Positions 24,108-33,409 of a DNA stretch of 64,000 nt are shown piece after piece (the stretch's first letter is position 1; every line of letters begins with the position of its first letter). The notes beneath the pieces were generated by a model. The model was not told where the DNA came from. It worked only from the letters and a program-made list of their open reading frames with translations, and searched no databases. This stretch comes from Anaerosalibacter sp. Marseille-P3206 (GTDB taxonomy: Bacteria; Bacillota; Clostridia; Tissierellales; Sporanaerobacteraceae), in contig NZ_FUHM01000002.1 of NCBI RefSeq assembly GCF_900155565.1, forward strand, positions 1,922,001-1,986,000, read 5' to 3'. A program made the position numbers and the translations under genes.

Positions 24108-25283
24108 ATGAGTAATTTAAATGAACCAAAATTTGTTTGGGCTGAAATCAATTTAGACAACTTAGCGCATAATATTAAAGAAGTAAGACGAGTTGTAGAT
24201 AAAGACACATTGATAGCGGCAGTAGTTAAGGCGAATGCATATGGGCATGGTTCTATTGAAGCTGCAAAGGTATTTTTAAAAAATGGAGCTGATAGATTAG
24301 CTGTTTCTACTATATCAGAAGCTATAGAATTGAGAAGAGCTGGAATCAATGTACCTATACTTATACTTGGTTATACACCTGATTGCTATCATAGCAAAGT
24401 TGTAGAAAATAATATTATAGAAACTATTTATACTGTTGAATCTGCTAAGTCTTTATCTTTAGTTGCAAGTAAATCTAATAAAGTTGCTACAATCCATATA
24501 AAAATTGATTCAGGCATGTGTAGACTAGGATTTAAAGCTGAAGAAAAGTCTTTGAAATTAATTGAAGAAATATCAAAACTACCTAATTTAAAAATAGAAG
24601 GAATATTTACCCATTTTGCCAAAGCAGATGAAGTAGATAAGTCTTTTACAAATACACAATTTGAGAGGTTTAAATGGGTAATTGATAATTTAAAAGAGAG
24701 AGGAATAGATATTCCTATTGTCCATGTTTCTAATAGTGCTGCAATTATTGATCTAAAAGAATATAATTTGGACATGGTAAGAAGTGGTATAATGATGTAT
24801 GGTCTTTATCCATCCAATGAAGTAAACAAAAAAGGGGTAGATTTAAAACCAGCTATGACCTTAAAGGTTAGGATTTCAAATGTAAAGGAAGTACCTAGTG
24901 GAACCGGGATTAGCTATGGCCAAACATTTATTACTACAAGAAAAAGCAAAATTGCCACTATACCAATAGGATATGCTGATGGATATTCAAGACTATTGAC
25001 TTCAAAAGCTGAAGTAGCTGTGAAAGGTAAAAGAGTCCCAGTAGTAGGAAAGATATGTATGGATCAGTGTATGATAGATGTAACTGATGTGGAAGATGTG
25101 CAAATAGGTGATGAAGTAATATTATTTGGTGATGGAACTAATTCTTCACCTCATATAAACGAAATAGCAGAAGCATTAGGTACTGTTAACTACGAAATAA
25201 TATGTTTAGTAGGAAGAAGAGTACCTAGGCTGTATATAGAAAATGGTAAACCTGTTAAAATTATAGATTACTTATTAGATTAA
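24108..25283 (+). CDS. alr: Alanine racemase
   Basis: A 391-residue PLP enzyme converting L- to D-alanine for peptidoglycan. The PLP Lys is in VVKANAYGHG near residue 42; the second catalytic Tyr is in GISYGQTF near 265; KICMDQCMIDVTD and GYADGYSRLL are family blocks. TTG at 24099 is close to the ribosome site; ATG 24108 (10 bp from GAGGGAG) is the better start. Downstream of the GerS-like gene and upstream of ndoAI, as is common in Firmicutes. Confidence 0.93.
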   Translation: MSNLNEPKFVWAEINLDNLAHNIKEVRRVVDKDTLIAAVVKANAYGHGSIEAAKVFLKNGADRLAVSTISEAIELRRAGINVPILILGYTPDCYHSKVVENNIIETIYTVESAKSLSLVASKSNKVATIHIKIDSGMCRLGFKAEEKSLKLIEEISKLPNLKIEGIFTHFAKADEVDKSFTNTQFERFKWVIDNLKERGIDIPIVHVSNSAAIIDLKEYNLDMVRSGIMMYGLYPSNEVNKKGVDLKPAMTLKVRISNVKEVPSGTGISYGQTFITTRKSKIATIPIGYADGYSRLLTSKAEVAVKGKRVPVVGKICMDQCMIDVTDVEDVQIGDEVILFGDGTNSSPHINEIAEALGTVNYEIICLVGRRVPRLYIENGKPVKIIDYLLD

Positions 25284-25307
25284 AATTTGCATAATTTTTC
25301 ATGTACA

Positions 25308-25336
25308 TTGACACAATTATATTAACTATCTATAAT
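25308..25336 (+). promoter_or_regulatory. Sigma-A-type promoter of the ndoAI-ndoA operon
   Basis: TTGACA (25308-25313) and TATAAT (25331-25336) with exactly 17 bp between them. The transcript would have a leader of about 105 nt. In it, the segment around 25407-25430 can fold into a short stem capped by GAAA. Confidence 0.75.
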
Positions 25337-25446
25337 TAGAAATATTATATTAATATTGAAATTCTACCTTTCAAATATATTTTGGGGCTATTTATAAGTG
25401 TACAGTTGCTTAGGGGGAAACTCTAAAGGCTTGGGGGTGCAAATTA

Positions 25447-25728
25447 ATGGCTGAAACGAAAAGGATTATGATTAGTTTACCAAATAGTTTATTAGAAGAA
25501 GTTGATTTTATTGTCTCTAATGAAAAAAGGAACAGAAGTGAATTCATAAGGGAGGCTATGAAGCTTTATATAAGAGAAAAGAGAAAGGTTCAGATTTCAG
25601 AAGAAATGAAAAATGGATATAAAGAAATGAGTCAAATTAATTCTACTCTAGCAGAAGTTGGATTTGATCAGGACATGAGAGAGTTATTTGTCTACGAAGC
25701 AAAACTTACAGGGTGTGAAAAATTGTGA
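25447..25728 (+). CDS. ndoAI: EndoAI antitoxin, ribbon-helix-helix (MazE-type)
   Basis: A 93-residue CopG-like protein: [16 protein letters not shown] with the RHH strand and helix, then [15 protein letters not shown]. It neutralises EndoA and autoregulates. The gene overlaps ndoA by 4 bp and follows alr, the same arrangement as in Bacillus. GGGGGTGC lies 6 bp before the ATG. Confidence 0.9.
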   Translation: MAETKRIMISLPNSLLEEVDFIVSNEKRNRSEFIREAMKLYIREKRKVQISEEMKNGYKEMSQINSTLAEVGFDQDMRELFVYEAKLTGCEKL

Positions 25729-26075
25729 TTATTAAAAGAGGAGATATCTTTTATGCTGATTTAAGTCCAGTAATCGGCTCAGAGCAGGGTGGAGTGAGGC
25801 CTGTACTTGTTATACAAAACAACATAGGTAATAAGTATAGCCCAACTATAATAATTGCAGCTATTACGTCGCAAATTAATAAGGCTAAACTACCTACCCA
25901 TGTGGAGATAAATGCTCCTGAGTATGGACTTCCTAAAGATTCAGTTGTTTTATTAGAGCAAATTCGTACTATAGATAAAAAAAGATTAAGAGAAAGAATA
26001 GGCAAGTTTAGTAATGAAATGATGGAAAAAGTAGATGAGTGTTTAAAAATAAGTATTGGACTTGTAGAACTATAA
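25725..26075 (+). CDS. ndoA: EndoA mRNA interferase (MazF family toxin)
   Basis: A 116-residue MazF endoribonuclease that cuts mRNA at short motifs (UACAU in Bacillus). Marks are [30 protein letters not shown] with the catalytic Arg, THVEI, and [16 protein letters not shown] start at 25725, overlapping ndoAI. Near-universal chromosomal stress module of Firmicutes, not a sign of a mobile region. Confidence 0.95.
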   Translation: MIIKRGDIFYADLSPVIGSEQGGVRPVLVIQNNIGNKYSPTIIIAAITSQINKAKLPTHVEINAPEYGLPKDSVVLLEQIRTIDKKRLRERIGKFSNEMMEKVDECLKISIGLVEL

Positions 26076-26076
26076 G

Positions 26077-26108
26077 AAAATAAGCATGGTTAACATGCTT
26101 ATTTTTTT
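26077..26108 (+). terminator. Rho-independent terminator of the alr-ndoA region
   Basis: Arms AAAATAAGCATG and CATGCTTATTTT pair perfectly over 12 bp around GTTAA, followed by T-rich sequence. Confidence 0.9.
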
Positions 26109-26187
26109 GGGAAATTTCCTGGGAAATACACATATATATTTTAAAGCAAATGAATATATAGTATAATCAAAAGAAGGAGGTTTTGAT

Positions 26188-26652
26188 ATGAAAAAGAAAT
26201 GGACTACAATATGCTTAATTGGATTATGTATTATAGCAGTATTCAGTGTAGAAAGGGAAACTTTTTCTGCCCCAGGTGCAGAAGATGATCCATTGGTTAC
26301 GAAGAGTTATGTAGAAAAGAGAATAGAACAAATAAAATATTATATTGACCAAAAAATAGGCAATCAAAACACTGAGGTTGTATCTACATCTGAATTAGAA
26401 GTAGTAGAAGTAGAAAGTGGACAATCTCTAATAGGAATGGCAGGAACAGAGATAATACTTCGTGGTGGTAAGGGACAAGTTATAGCTGGAGAACTAGGTG
26501 GACTTTCAGATATTACAGGAGGAAAAGATCTAAAAATGGGAGAAATGGTACCTGCAAATCATCTCATGATAGTTCCTAGAAATGATAGAAGAGGAGTATT
26601 TGTAACTGAAAAGGCTATTTTCATGGTAAGAGGAGCTTATCAGATACAATAG
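26188..26652 (+). CDS. Exported protein of unknown function
   Basis: A 154-residue protein with a signal peptide (about residues 1-28, KKKWTTICLIGLCIIAVF), a charged helical segment KSYVEKRIEQIKYYIDQKIG, and a C-terminal globular part with GTEIILRGGKGQ, LSDITGG and NHLMIVPR. This pattern recurs in exported clostridial proteins, and I do not know its function. It begins after the ndoA terminator with AGGAGG 9 bp before the ATG and lies 16 bp before the envelope operon. Confidence 0.65.
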   Translation: MKKKWTTICLIGLCIIAVFSVERETFSAPGAEDDPLVTKSYVEKRIEQIKYYIDQKIGNQNTEVVSTSELEVVEVESGQSLIGMAGTEIILRGGKGQVIAGELGGLSDITGGKDLKMGEMVPANHLMIVPRNDRRGVFVTEKAIFMVRGAYQIQ

Positions 26653-26667
26653 AAAGAAGGGATATTT

Positions 26668-27732
26668 TTGGTTGTTTTAAGACCCTATAATGATGGGGAT
26701 GAAGTTCAAATTGTTAAATTGTTTAATGAAGTTTTTAAACATAATAGAACAGTGGATTATTGGCACTGGCAATTTTTAGAGAGCCCTTATGGTAAGGCAA
26801 CTATGGCTCTAGGAGATGCAGATGGGAAAATAATTGGTCAGTGTACATTACTTCCTTCAAAGATACAAGTAGGAGATAGTGAAATACTAGGTGGCCAATC
26901 AATAGATGCTATGGTACATCGGGACTTTAGAAGATGTGGATATTACGAAAACTTAGCGTTTATGTCTTATGATATTGGCACAGAATCTGGTATCAAGTTT
27001 AGATATGGTTTTCCTAGCCAAGCTGCTCTTCAAGGGATATTAGAAAAGCTTGGAGGTAGTTTAGTTAGTGATGTACCACTATATATGGATGTATATAGAC
27101 TTGATAGACTAGTATCGTATTTTTTAAAGAGCAAGGTAGTGTCAAAGATATTATCAGCGCCTGTTAAGTTTTTAATATGGCTCTTTAAAGGAAAAAAGAT
27201 AAAAAGTAAGAGAAAATATGAATTTAAAGAAGTTAAAAACTTTGGTAGTGAATTTGATGAGTTTTGGGATAGGGTTAAATCCAATTATCCTACTATGACT
27301 TCTAGAGAGAGTTCTTTTCTCAATTGGAGGGTGGCAAATCATCCTACTATAGAATACAAAACTTTTGCTGCGTATTATGATGGCAGACTTAGAGGATATA
27401 TTGTACTTAAGGACGAAGAAAAGATGGTAAGGGGAAAATATCCTTTGAAGATTGGCAGTGTTGTAGACATAATTGGAGAAGATGAAGATACCTATATTGG
27501 CCTTTATGAAAGAGCCAAGGACCATTTTAAATCTATAGATGTGGATTTTGTATTGAGTTGGATACTAGATGGAATGTACTATGGTGATACACTAAAGAAA
27601 TTGGGTTTTATAAAGACAAAAAGTAGAATTCCATTTGCGGTAAAGAATTTGACTTTAGATAGTTCTATAGATGAATATATTTTTAATGAAGAAAATTGGT
27701 ATCTGATGCCAATTGAAGCAGATACTTATTAG
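26668..27732 (+). CDS. GNAT-type acetyltransferase, large form
   Basis: A 354-residue protein. The N-terminal 150 residues are GNAT-like: LRPYNDGDEVQIVKLFNEVF, DAMVHRDFRRCGYYENL as the acetyl-CoA loop. The C-terminal half contains a second fold beginning FLNWRVANHPT, as in acetyltransferases of the Eis/FemAB-like kind. It overlaps the downstream PIG-L region and opens the envelope operon, so it may acylate a sugar or a peptide of the wall polymer. TTG 26668 with AGAAGG 7 bp upstream. Confidence 0.7.
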   Translation: MVVLRPYNDGDEVQIVKLFNEVFKHNRTVDYWHWQFLESPYGKATMALGDADGKIIGQCTLLPSKIQVGDSEILGGQSIDAMVHRDFRRCGYYENLAFMSYDIGTESGIKFRYGFPSQAALQGILEKLGGSLVSDVPLYMDVYRLDRLVSYFLKSKVVSKILSAPVKFLIWLFKGKKIKSKRKYEFKEVKNFGSEFDEFWDRVKSNYPTMTSRESSFLNWRVANHPTIEYKTFAAYYDGRLRGYIVLKDEEKMVRGKYPLKIGSVVDIIGEDEDTYIGLYERAKDHFKSIDVDFVLSWILDGMYYGDTLKKLGFIKTKSRIPFAVKNLTLDSSIDEYIFNEENWYLMPIEADTY

Positions 27733-27745
27733 AGGGGGATTTAAA

Positions 27746-28675
27746 TTGTTAAAAAAAATAATAAAGGCAATACTTAAGTACCCTTTAATTCTTATAAATA
27801 GGGTATACACCTATTTTTATTACAAAAACAGTGAAGCAAATGAAAACTATCTTGTAGATGATATGTTTGAAGGGAAAAATAAGGTTTTAGTAGTAGCACC
27901 TCATGTAGATGACGAAACTATTGGTGCTGGTGGAGCATTGATTAAACATAGAGACAATGAAGATACTATAAGTATTGTATATGTATCAGATGGTGGAGGA
28001 AGCACTACTGAACACTCAAGGGAACAGTTAATTGAAGAGAGAAAGTCTGAAGGAATGGGAGTTAAGGACTTTTTACATGGAAAAAGCATATATTTTTTAG
28101 ATGAACCTGATGGAAGTGTAAATTCAAATAGTGAAGAATTGATTTCTAATTTAGTAAAAATACTAGAAGTGGAAAATCCAAGTGTTATATATACTCCATT
28201 TTTAATTGATGGACATACTGATCATGTAGAAACTACTAAGAGCATCATAAAGGCAGTGGAAAGATGGAACAGTGATTTTTCAAGTATCTACATGTATGAG
28301 GTGAATTGTCCTATTATACCTAAATTGGTCAATAGTATATGTTCTATAGACAAAAACACATATGATGAAAAAGAAAATATGTATAAAATATTTAAATCTC
28401 AATGGGCAATGGGTTTTAGTGTATTTAGCTTATTGAATAGGAGAAAAAAGTTAATTGTTGGGGAAAGCTATGGAGGAGAAGTATTTGTTAAGACCAATGT
28501 AGAAAGTAGTATAAAGGCTATGGAAGCTCTTAGAGAAAATGGATTTTTACCAGAACAATTTAAACAATTAAGTAGTGAGTACAACCTTCTTATGGCTTTT
28601 AGGAGGAATGCTGATTTGAGAGAAAAATACAGCAATATTGTAGGGAATACTATTATAGAAGAAGTTGCAAAGTAG
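27746..28675 (+). CDS. PIG-L family N-acetylglucosamine deacetylase-like protein
   Basis: A 309-residue zinc hydrolase of the LmbE/PIG-L family. The metal motif is APHVDDETIGAGG near residue 55 and the further His pair GHTDH lies near residue 145. The N terminus has a short hydrophobic stretch that may anchor it. ATG 27713 overlaps the preceding gene and has no ribosome site, whereas TTG 27746 follows AGAGGGGGAT by 6 bp. In a sugar operon it probably deacetylates an amino sugar. Confidence 0.82.
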   Translation: MLKKIIKAILKYPLILINRVYTYFYYKNSEANENYLVDDMFEGKNKVLVVAPHVDDETIGAGGALIKHRDNEDTISIVYVSDGGGSTTEHSREQLIEERKSEGMGVKDFLHGKSIYFLDEPDGSVNSNSEELISNLVKILEVENPSVIYTPFLIDGHTDHVETTKSIIKAVERWNSDFSSIYMYEVNCPIIPKLVNSICSIDKNTYDEKENMYKIFKSQWAMGFSVFSLLNRRKKLIVGESYGGEVFVKTNVESSIKAMEALRENGFLPEQFKQLSSEYNLLMAFRRNADLREKYSNIVGNTIIEEVAK

Positions 28676-28777
28676 TAAATAAGTATAGGATAGGAAAATG
28701 TATTGTGATATAATGTAAGATACGTTTATTTCATTAAAGCTTGAAAGGAGGAAGGCTCACATTAGAGCTAGGATATA

Positions 28778-29899
28778 ATGAAAGTACTTCATCTAATAAG
28801 TGGTGGGGACACAGGAGGAGCAAAGACTCATGTGATCTCATTAGTAAAAGGGCTAGGCGAATATGTAGATGCTAAAATTGTATGTTTCATCGAAGATGCC
28901 TTCTATAAAGAAGCCGTAGAAGCTGGACTCAATATAGAGGTATATAAACAAAAAAAGAGATATGATATGTCAGTTATATCAAAACTCAAAGAAGAAATAC
29001 TTAGAGAAGGCTATGATATTATCCATTGTCACGGGGCAAGGGCTAATTTTATTGCAATGTTTTTAAAAAACAAAGTAAAAGTACCTTTCATAACCACTGT
29101 ACATAGCGATTATAAATTAGATTTCAAAGACAATCCTTATAAAAAGATTGTATATACAACTATAAACTCTACAGCACTTAAAAAATTCGATTATTATATT
29201 GCCATTTCTTCAAATTTTAAGAGGATGCTAGTAGATAGGGGATTTGACGGAGATAGAATATTTACTGTATACAATGGTATTGATTTGAAGGGTAAAATCG
29301 ACTATGTCTCAAGAGAAGAGTTTTTAGATAGATATGATATTAATGGAGAAGATAAGACTATTGTAGGGATTATGGCAAGATTGGATTTAGTGAAAGATCA
29401 TGAAACTTTCATTAAAGCTGCCAGAATTGTACTAGATGAGAGAAAGGATGTACTGTTTTTAATAGCAGGAACAGGAAATGATGAAGAAAGGCTAAAATCC
29501 ATGGTAGAAGAAATGGGTATAGGGGATAATGTTAAGTTTTTAGGATATATAAAAGACCCATACTCCTTTTTCAATACTATAGATATAAATACACTAACCT
29601 CTGTAAGCGAGAGTTTTCCTTATGTAATTTTAGAAGGTGCAAGACTCAAAAAGACCATAATAAGTACTGATGTAGGTGGTATAGGAGATTTGATTAAAAA
29701 TGGATACAATGGCTGGTTAATAAATGTGGGAGATAGTGAAGCTTTGGCAAAGTGTATAAATTCATTTTTAACAGACAAGAGTAGGATTAATCTACTAGGT
29801 GAAAATCTTTATAAAACTGTAGAAGAAGGTTTTTCATCTGATAAAATGGCACTAAATCATTTTCAAATATACGAGAAAATAATAGAAAATAGGAGGTAG
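28778..29899 (+). CDS. Glycosyltransferase family 4 (GT-B)
   Basis: A 373-residue GT-B glycosyltransferase. N-terminal domain has LISGGDTGGAKTHV and CHGARANF; C-terminal donor domain has GIMARLDLVKDHETFI and the EX7E-like PYVILEGA. It transfers a sugar from a nucleotide donor on the cytoplasmic face. The ATG has only a weak TAGGAT nearby, while a strong AAAGGAGG stands 26 bp upstream, out of range. About 100 bp of untranslated sequence separates it from the PIG-L gene. Confidence 0.87.
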   Translation: MKVLHLISGGDTGGAKTHVISLVKGLGEYVDAKIVCFIEDAFYKEAVEAGLNIEVYKQKKRYDMSVISKLKEEILREGYDIIHCHGARANFIAMFLKNKVKVPFITTVHSDYKLDFKDNPYKKIVYTTINSTALKKFDYYIAISSNFKRMLVDRGFDGDRIFTVYNGIDLKGKIDYVSREEFLDRYDINGEDKTIVGIMARLDLVKDHETFIKAARIVLDERKDVLFLIAGTGNDEERLKSMVEEMGIGDNVKFLGYIKDPYSFFNTIDINTLTSVSESFPYVILEGARLKKTIISTDVGGIGDLIKNGYNGWLINVGDSEALAKCINSFLTDKSRINLLGENLYKTVEEGFSSDKMALNHFQIYEKIIENRR

Positions 29900-29904
29900 G
29901 ATAA

Positions 29905-30390
29905 ATGAAAATAATAAATGAAAAAGGTAAGTTATTTGGAATAATAAATATTATAGATTTAATAGTTATTGTAGTTTTGGCACTTTTAATAACTGGAGGA
30001 GTAAAAAGAGTAAGAACAACAAGACCAGACATGGTTTCAGAAACAAAGAAGGCAACAGTTACTATTGAAGTTTCAGAGATTAGAAATGCAACAGTTGAAG
30101 GTTTGGTAGTTGGAGATCCTATATATCATTATGACAAGGGAAATTATTTTGGAAAGATTGTAGATGTAAAGGTAGAACCATTCAAGGAAGCTGTAGAGAG
30201 TAATGGAAAATGGGTTAATGCAGAAGTCCCAGAAAAGTATGTAGCGACTCTTACTGTAGAAGCAGATGCAGTTGAAACTCCTGATGTAATAATAATCGGT
30301 GGAGAACAGACAAGAATTGGACATCAGTTCAGATTAAAAAACAAAAAAGTAGCAGTCTTCGGTACCATTCTTGGAGTGGAAGTTGAATAG
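29905..30390 (+). CDS. DUF4330-type membrane-anchored protein
   Basis: A 161-residue protein with one N-terminal membrane helix (GIINIIDLIVIVVLALLI), after which the C-terminal part is outside and beta-rich (TVTIEVSEIRNATVEGLVVGD). This matches the DUF4330 pattern, found in envelope-polysaccharide operons; function unknown. It sits 5 bp after the glycosyltransferase and overlaps nothing downstream once the next start is corrected. Confidence 0.72.
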   Translation: MKIINEKGKLFGIINIIDLIVIVVLALLITGGVKRVRTTRPDMVSETKKATVTIEVSEIRNATVEGLVVGDPIYHYDKGNYFGKIVDVKVEPFKEAVESNGKWVNAEVPEKYVATLTVEADAVETPDVIIIGGEQTRIGHQFRLKNKKVAVFGTILGVEVE

Positions 30391-30406
30391 TATTGGGAGT
30401 GATAGT

Positions 30407-30961
30407 ATGTATAACAGTATTACTGTAACAGTTTTAGCTAAAATATGGGCAGTAATCACAACAGGATACAGATATAGTATATTAAAGAAGATAATGAATG
30501 GCCTAGGAAGAGGCTTAAAGTATATTGGTAGAGGTTCATGTTTTATAGGAATTTTTACTTCAAGTAGAAAGATAGTACAGGAATCTATTTTTTATGTGGT
30601 TTACTGTAAATGTATGAATATTATTCAAAAGATTTTAGAAGTACTAAAAAGGCTTATAAGTAAATGGAATAGTGGTAGTTTTATAGATACATCTACCTCT
30701 AGTAATTTTAAAAACGAAGATACAATCCAAAATGCATTATCAGTATTTTTATTGTTTTTTGGTTTGACAGTATTTATTTTTAATGCTGTAAGAGGGAAGT
30801 TCTTAGGAAATTCTTTTAGAATTTCTATATTAGTTATAATTATAGCCTTAATAGGATTTAAATATGAAGGTGGCTATATGAGAATAATTAGAAACAGCAA
30901 TTGTTTTAAATTAGTTAATAGTATATTTACTATAGATGAGGGAGGGGAGAAATGGTGGTAG
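30407..30961 (+). CDS. Uncharacterised membrane protein in the envelope operon
   Basis: A 184-residue protein. The N-terminal half is basic and amphipathic (KIMNGLGRGLKYIGRG), and two helices lie near residues 110-130 (FLLFFGLTVFIFNAV) and 137-152 (ISILVIIIALIGF). Its ATG 30407 follows GGGAGTGAT by about 4 bp; the upstream TTG start would overlap the DUF4330 gene. The last 10 bases overlap the O-antigen-ligase gene. I do not recognise the family. By position it could be an accessory to polymerisation or export. Confidence 0.6.
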   Translation: MYNSITVTVLAKIWAVITTGYRYSILKKIMNGLGRGLKYIGRGSCFIGIFTSSRKIVQESIFYVVYCKCMNIIQKILEVLKRLISKWNSGSFIDTSTSSNFKNEDTIQNALSVFLLFFGLTVFIFNAVRGKFLGNSFRISILVIIIALIGFKYEGGYMRIIRNSNCFKLVNSIFTIDEGGEKWW

Positions 30962-32283
30962 AAAACTTAAAAAAGAAACAGTACATTCTCCCTATATTAT
31001 TGGGAATAGTCTTTGGAGTACTATATTTCAAACTCCCTCTACGATATTTTGCAGCAATATTTTTAGGATCATTAGTGGCAATTGCTATTCTTCATGATGT
31101 AAAGGTAGGATTGTTTTTAAGTATTTTAGTTTTACCCTTTATGCCTGATGAACTAAATTTGATTTTTATGCTATTTATATTTTTAGCATTTGTATATAGA
31201 GAGGTATTTAGAGATATAAATCCTCTTACGAAAAATCCAATAGATATGCCTATTGCTTTATTTGTAATACTTATTATTATCTCTACTATAACATCAATAA
31301 ATCCTATGGGAAGCTTTAGGGATTTGGCAATTCACTTATTGTCCATTTCCTTTATGTTTGTTATGGTGAACAATATTAAGGATAAAAACGAGCTGAATAT
31401 TTTGCTTACTATTATGGTTGCTACTGCGTCATTAGTAGCATTATATGGCTTGTATCAGTACAAAGTTGGAGTTGAAATGGAAGCAAAGTGGCTTGATACT
31501 ACTAACAATGAAGGTATAACTACTAGAGTATTTTCAGTGTTTGGAAATCCTAATATTCTAGCAGAGTATCTCATAATGGTTACACCAATTTCAATAGCAC
31601 TGTTTTGGCAGACTAAGTCTATGTTTAAGAAATTTTTATTCTTATTAACATCTCTACTATTAACAGGTACATTGGTACTAACATTTTCTAGAGGTGGTTG
31701 GTTGGGATTTGCCTTTGGAATATTTATATTTATACTATTAGTAGAAAAAAGACTTCTTTTATTGTTGATTCCATTGGGCTTAGGTGCAATTAATTTTTTA
31801 CCACCTACAATTTTAAACAGAATACTCAGTATCGCCAACTTTGCAGATTCATCTAATAACTATAGAATTAGGATTTGGAAAATAACTTTAGATATTATAA
31901 AGGACTATTTGCCTACTGGAGTTGGATTTGGATATATTCCTTTTAAACAGACTTTTGAAACATATATTAGAACTATGCCTGCTTATCATTCTCATAACAC
32001 ATATCTTGAGACTTTAGCAGAGATGGGGATTCCGGGGATTGTAGTTCTTATAATGTTAATTTTTATAATATATAAATACTCAATTAAAACCCTTGTAAAA
32101 GGGGAAGATAAATGGACAAAAGTGATTTCAGCAGGAATACTTTCTGGGATAAGTGCATTACTTATGCATGGAGCTGTTGAAAATGTCCTTTATTTGCCAA
32201 AGATAATCATTACATTTTGGACCTTAGTATCTTTTTTATTAGTTCTCATGAGATTATCAGAGGAATCTAGAGATATTGGTTAA
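30952..32283 (+). CDS. O-antigen ligase/polymerase-like protein (Wzy/WaaL superfamily)
   Basis: A 443-residue protein with about twelve hydrophobic segments. The large outside loop between helices near residues 280-350 contains the Wzy_C features RIRIWKITLDIIKDY, PTGVGFGY and HSHNTYLETLAEMG, where the conserved Arg and His lie. Such proteins join lipid-linked glycan units at the outer membrane face. Start ATG 30952 after GGAGGGG. Here it may polymerise or ligate a secondary cell-wall polysaccharide. Confidence 0.85.
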   Translation: MVVENLKKKQYILPILLGIVFGVLYFKLPLRYFAAIFLGSLVAIAILHDVKVGLFLSILVLPFMPDELNLIFMLFIFLAFVYREVFRDINPLTKNPIDMPIALFVILIIISTITSINPMGSFRDLAIHLLSISFMFVMVNNIKDKNELNILLTIMVATASLVALYGLYQYKVGVEMEAKWLDTTNNEGITTRVFSVFGNPNILAEYLIMVTPISIALFWQTKSMFKKFLFLLTSLLLTGTLVLTFSRGGWLGFAFGIFIFILLVEKRLLLLLIPLGLGAINFLPPTILNRILSIANFADSSNNYRIRIWKITLDIIKDYLPTGVGFGYIPFKQTFETYIRTMPAYHSHNTYLETLAEMGIPGIVVLIMLIFIIYKYSIKTLVKGEDKWTKVISAGILSGISALLMHGAVENVLYLPKIIITFWTLVSFLLVLMRLSEESRDIG

Positions 32284-32297
32284 AAAGGAGAATAACT

Positions 32298-33404
32298 ATG
32301 AAAGTGAAAGACAAGATACTTATTTCTGGATACTATGGGTTTGACAATAGTGGCGATGATGCTATTTTAAGAGCTATAGTTAAAGACATTGAAGAGAATA
32401 GTGACAATGTAGAGATAACAGTACTGTCTAAAAGACCTTCTTATACACAAGAATCCTATGGGATAAAGGCTATTGATAGATTTAATATGAAGGAAACAGC
32501 TAAAGCTATAAGAGATGCTGATTTGTTTATAAGTGGAGGAGGAAGCTTACTTCAAGATGTTACCAGTACTAGATCAATTTTATACTATTTAACCCTAATG
32601 AACTATGCTAAAAAGCACAATATTCCTGTAATGGTATATGCAAATGGCATTGGTCCAATAAATAAGAAATATAATAGATTCTTGACTAGAAGGATACTCA
32701 ATAAAGTTGATTTGATAACCCTTAGAGATGAAGACTCTAAAAGTTTTCTGAAAGAATTAGGAGTTAAAAATAAAAATATATATGTAACTTGCGATCCAGT
32801 TTTTACAATGATACCTTCAGAGAAATCTAGAATTGAAGAAATATTTCAAAAGGAAGGCATACCAAGGGAAAAACCATTGATAGGTATAGCTATTAGACAG
32901 TGGAAAGATGCTCCAAATTTAGTTGATACAATGTCAGAGTCTATAGATAAAATACTTGATGAATACGATGTAAATATTGTTTTCATTCCTATGCACTATC
33001 CTGAAGACTTAGATATAAGTATTGAAGTTGTTAAAAATGTATCTAAGAAAGGTATATATGTATTGAGGGAACAATATAGCGTTGAAGATATAATGGGGAT
33101 AATAAAAGAACTAGAACTCATTATTGCCATGAGATTACATTCCCTAATATATGCTACAACTCAAGGTACTCCTATGGTAGGACTAATATATGATCCCAAA
33201 ATTGAAGGATTTTTAAAGTTTATAGATGTAGAATATATGTGTTATGTAGACAATATGAGAGTAGAAGAATTATTACAAAATATTAGATCTGTTTGGGAAA
33301 ATAGAAGTAGCATAAGAGAAAAACTGGAAGAAGGGGACGAGAAGTTTAAGGAAAAGGCATTAGAAAATGTCCATATGGCCTTAGACCTTTTAAAGAGAAG
33401 GTGA
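32298..33404 (+). CDS. csaB: Polysaccharide pyruvyltransferase CsaB
   Basis: A 368-residue cytoplasmic enzyme of the CsaB family, which transfers pyruvate from PEP to a sugar in the secondary cell-wall polymer so that SLH-domain proteins can bind. Marks are GYYGFDNSGDDAIL, FISGGGSLLQD and AMRLHSLIYATTQGTPMVG. Ribosome site AAGGAG. Its presence indicates an S-layer or SLH-anchored proteins in this organism. In the operon it lies between the polymerase and TagA. Confidence 0.92.
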   Translation: MKVKDKILISGYYGFDNSGDDAILRAIVKDIEENSDNVEITVLSKRPSYTQESYGIKAIDRFNMKETAKAIRDADLFISGGGSLLQDVTSTRSILYYLTLMNYAKKHNIPVMVYANGIGPINKKYNRFLTRRILNKVDLITLRDEDSKSFLKELGVKNKNIYVTCDPVFTMIPSEKSRIEEIFQKEGIPREKPLIGIAIRQWKDAPNLVDTMSESIDKILDEYDVNIVFIPMHYPEDLDISIEVVKNVSKKGIYVLREQYSVEDIMGIIKELELIIAMRLHSLIYATTQGTPMVGLIYDPKIEGFLKFIDVEYMCYVDNMRVEELLQNIRSVWENRSSIREKLEEGDEKFKEKALENVHMALDLLKRR

Positions 33405-33409
33405 TTTAA

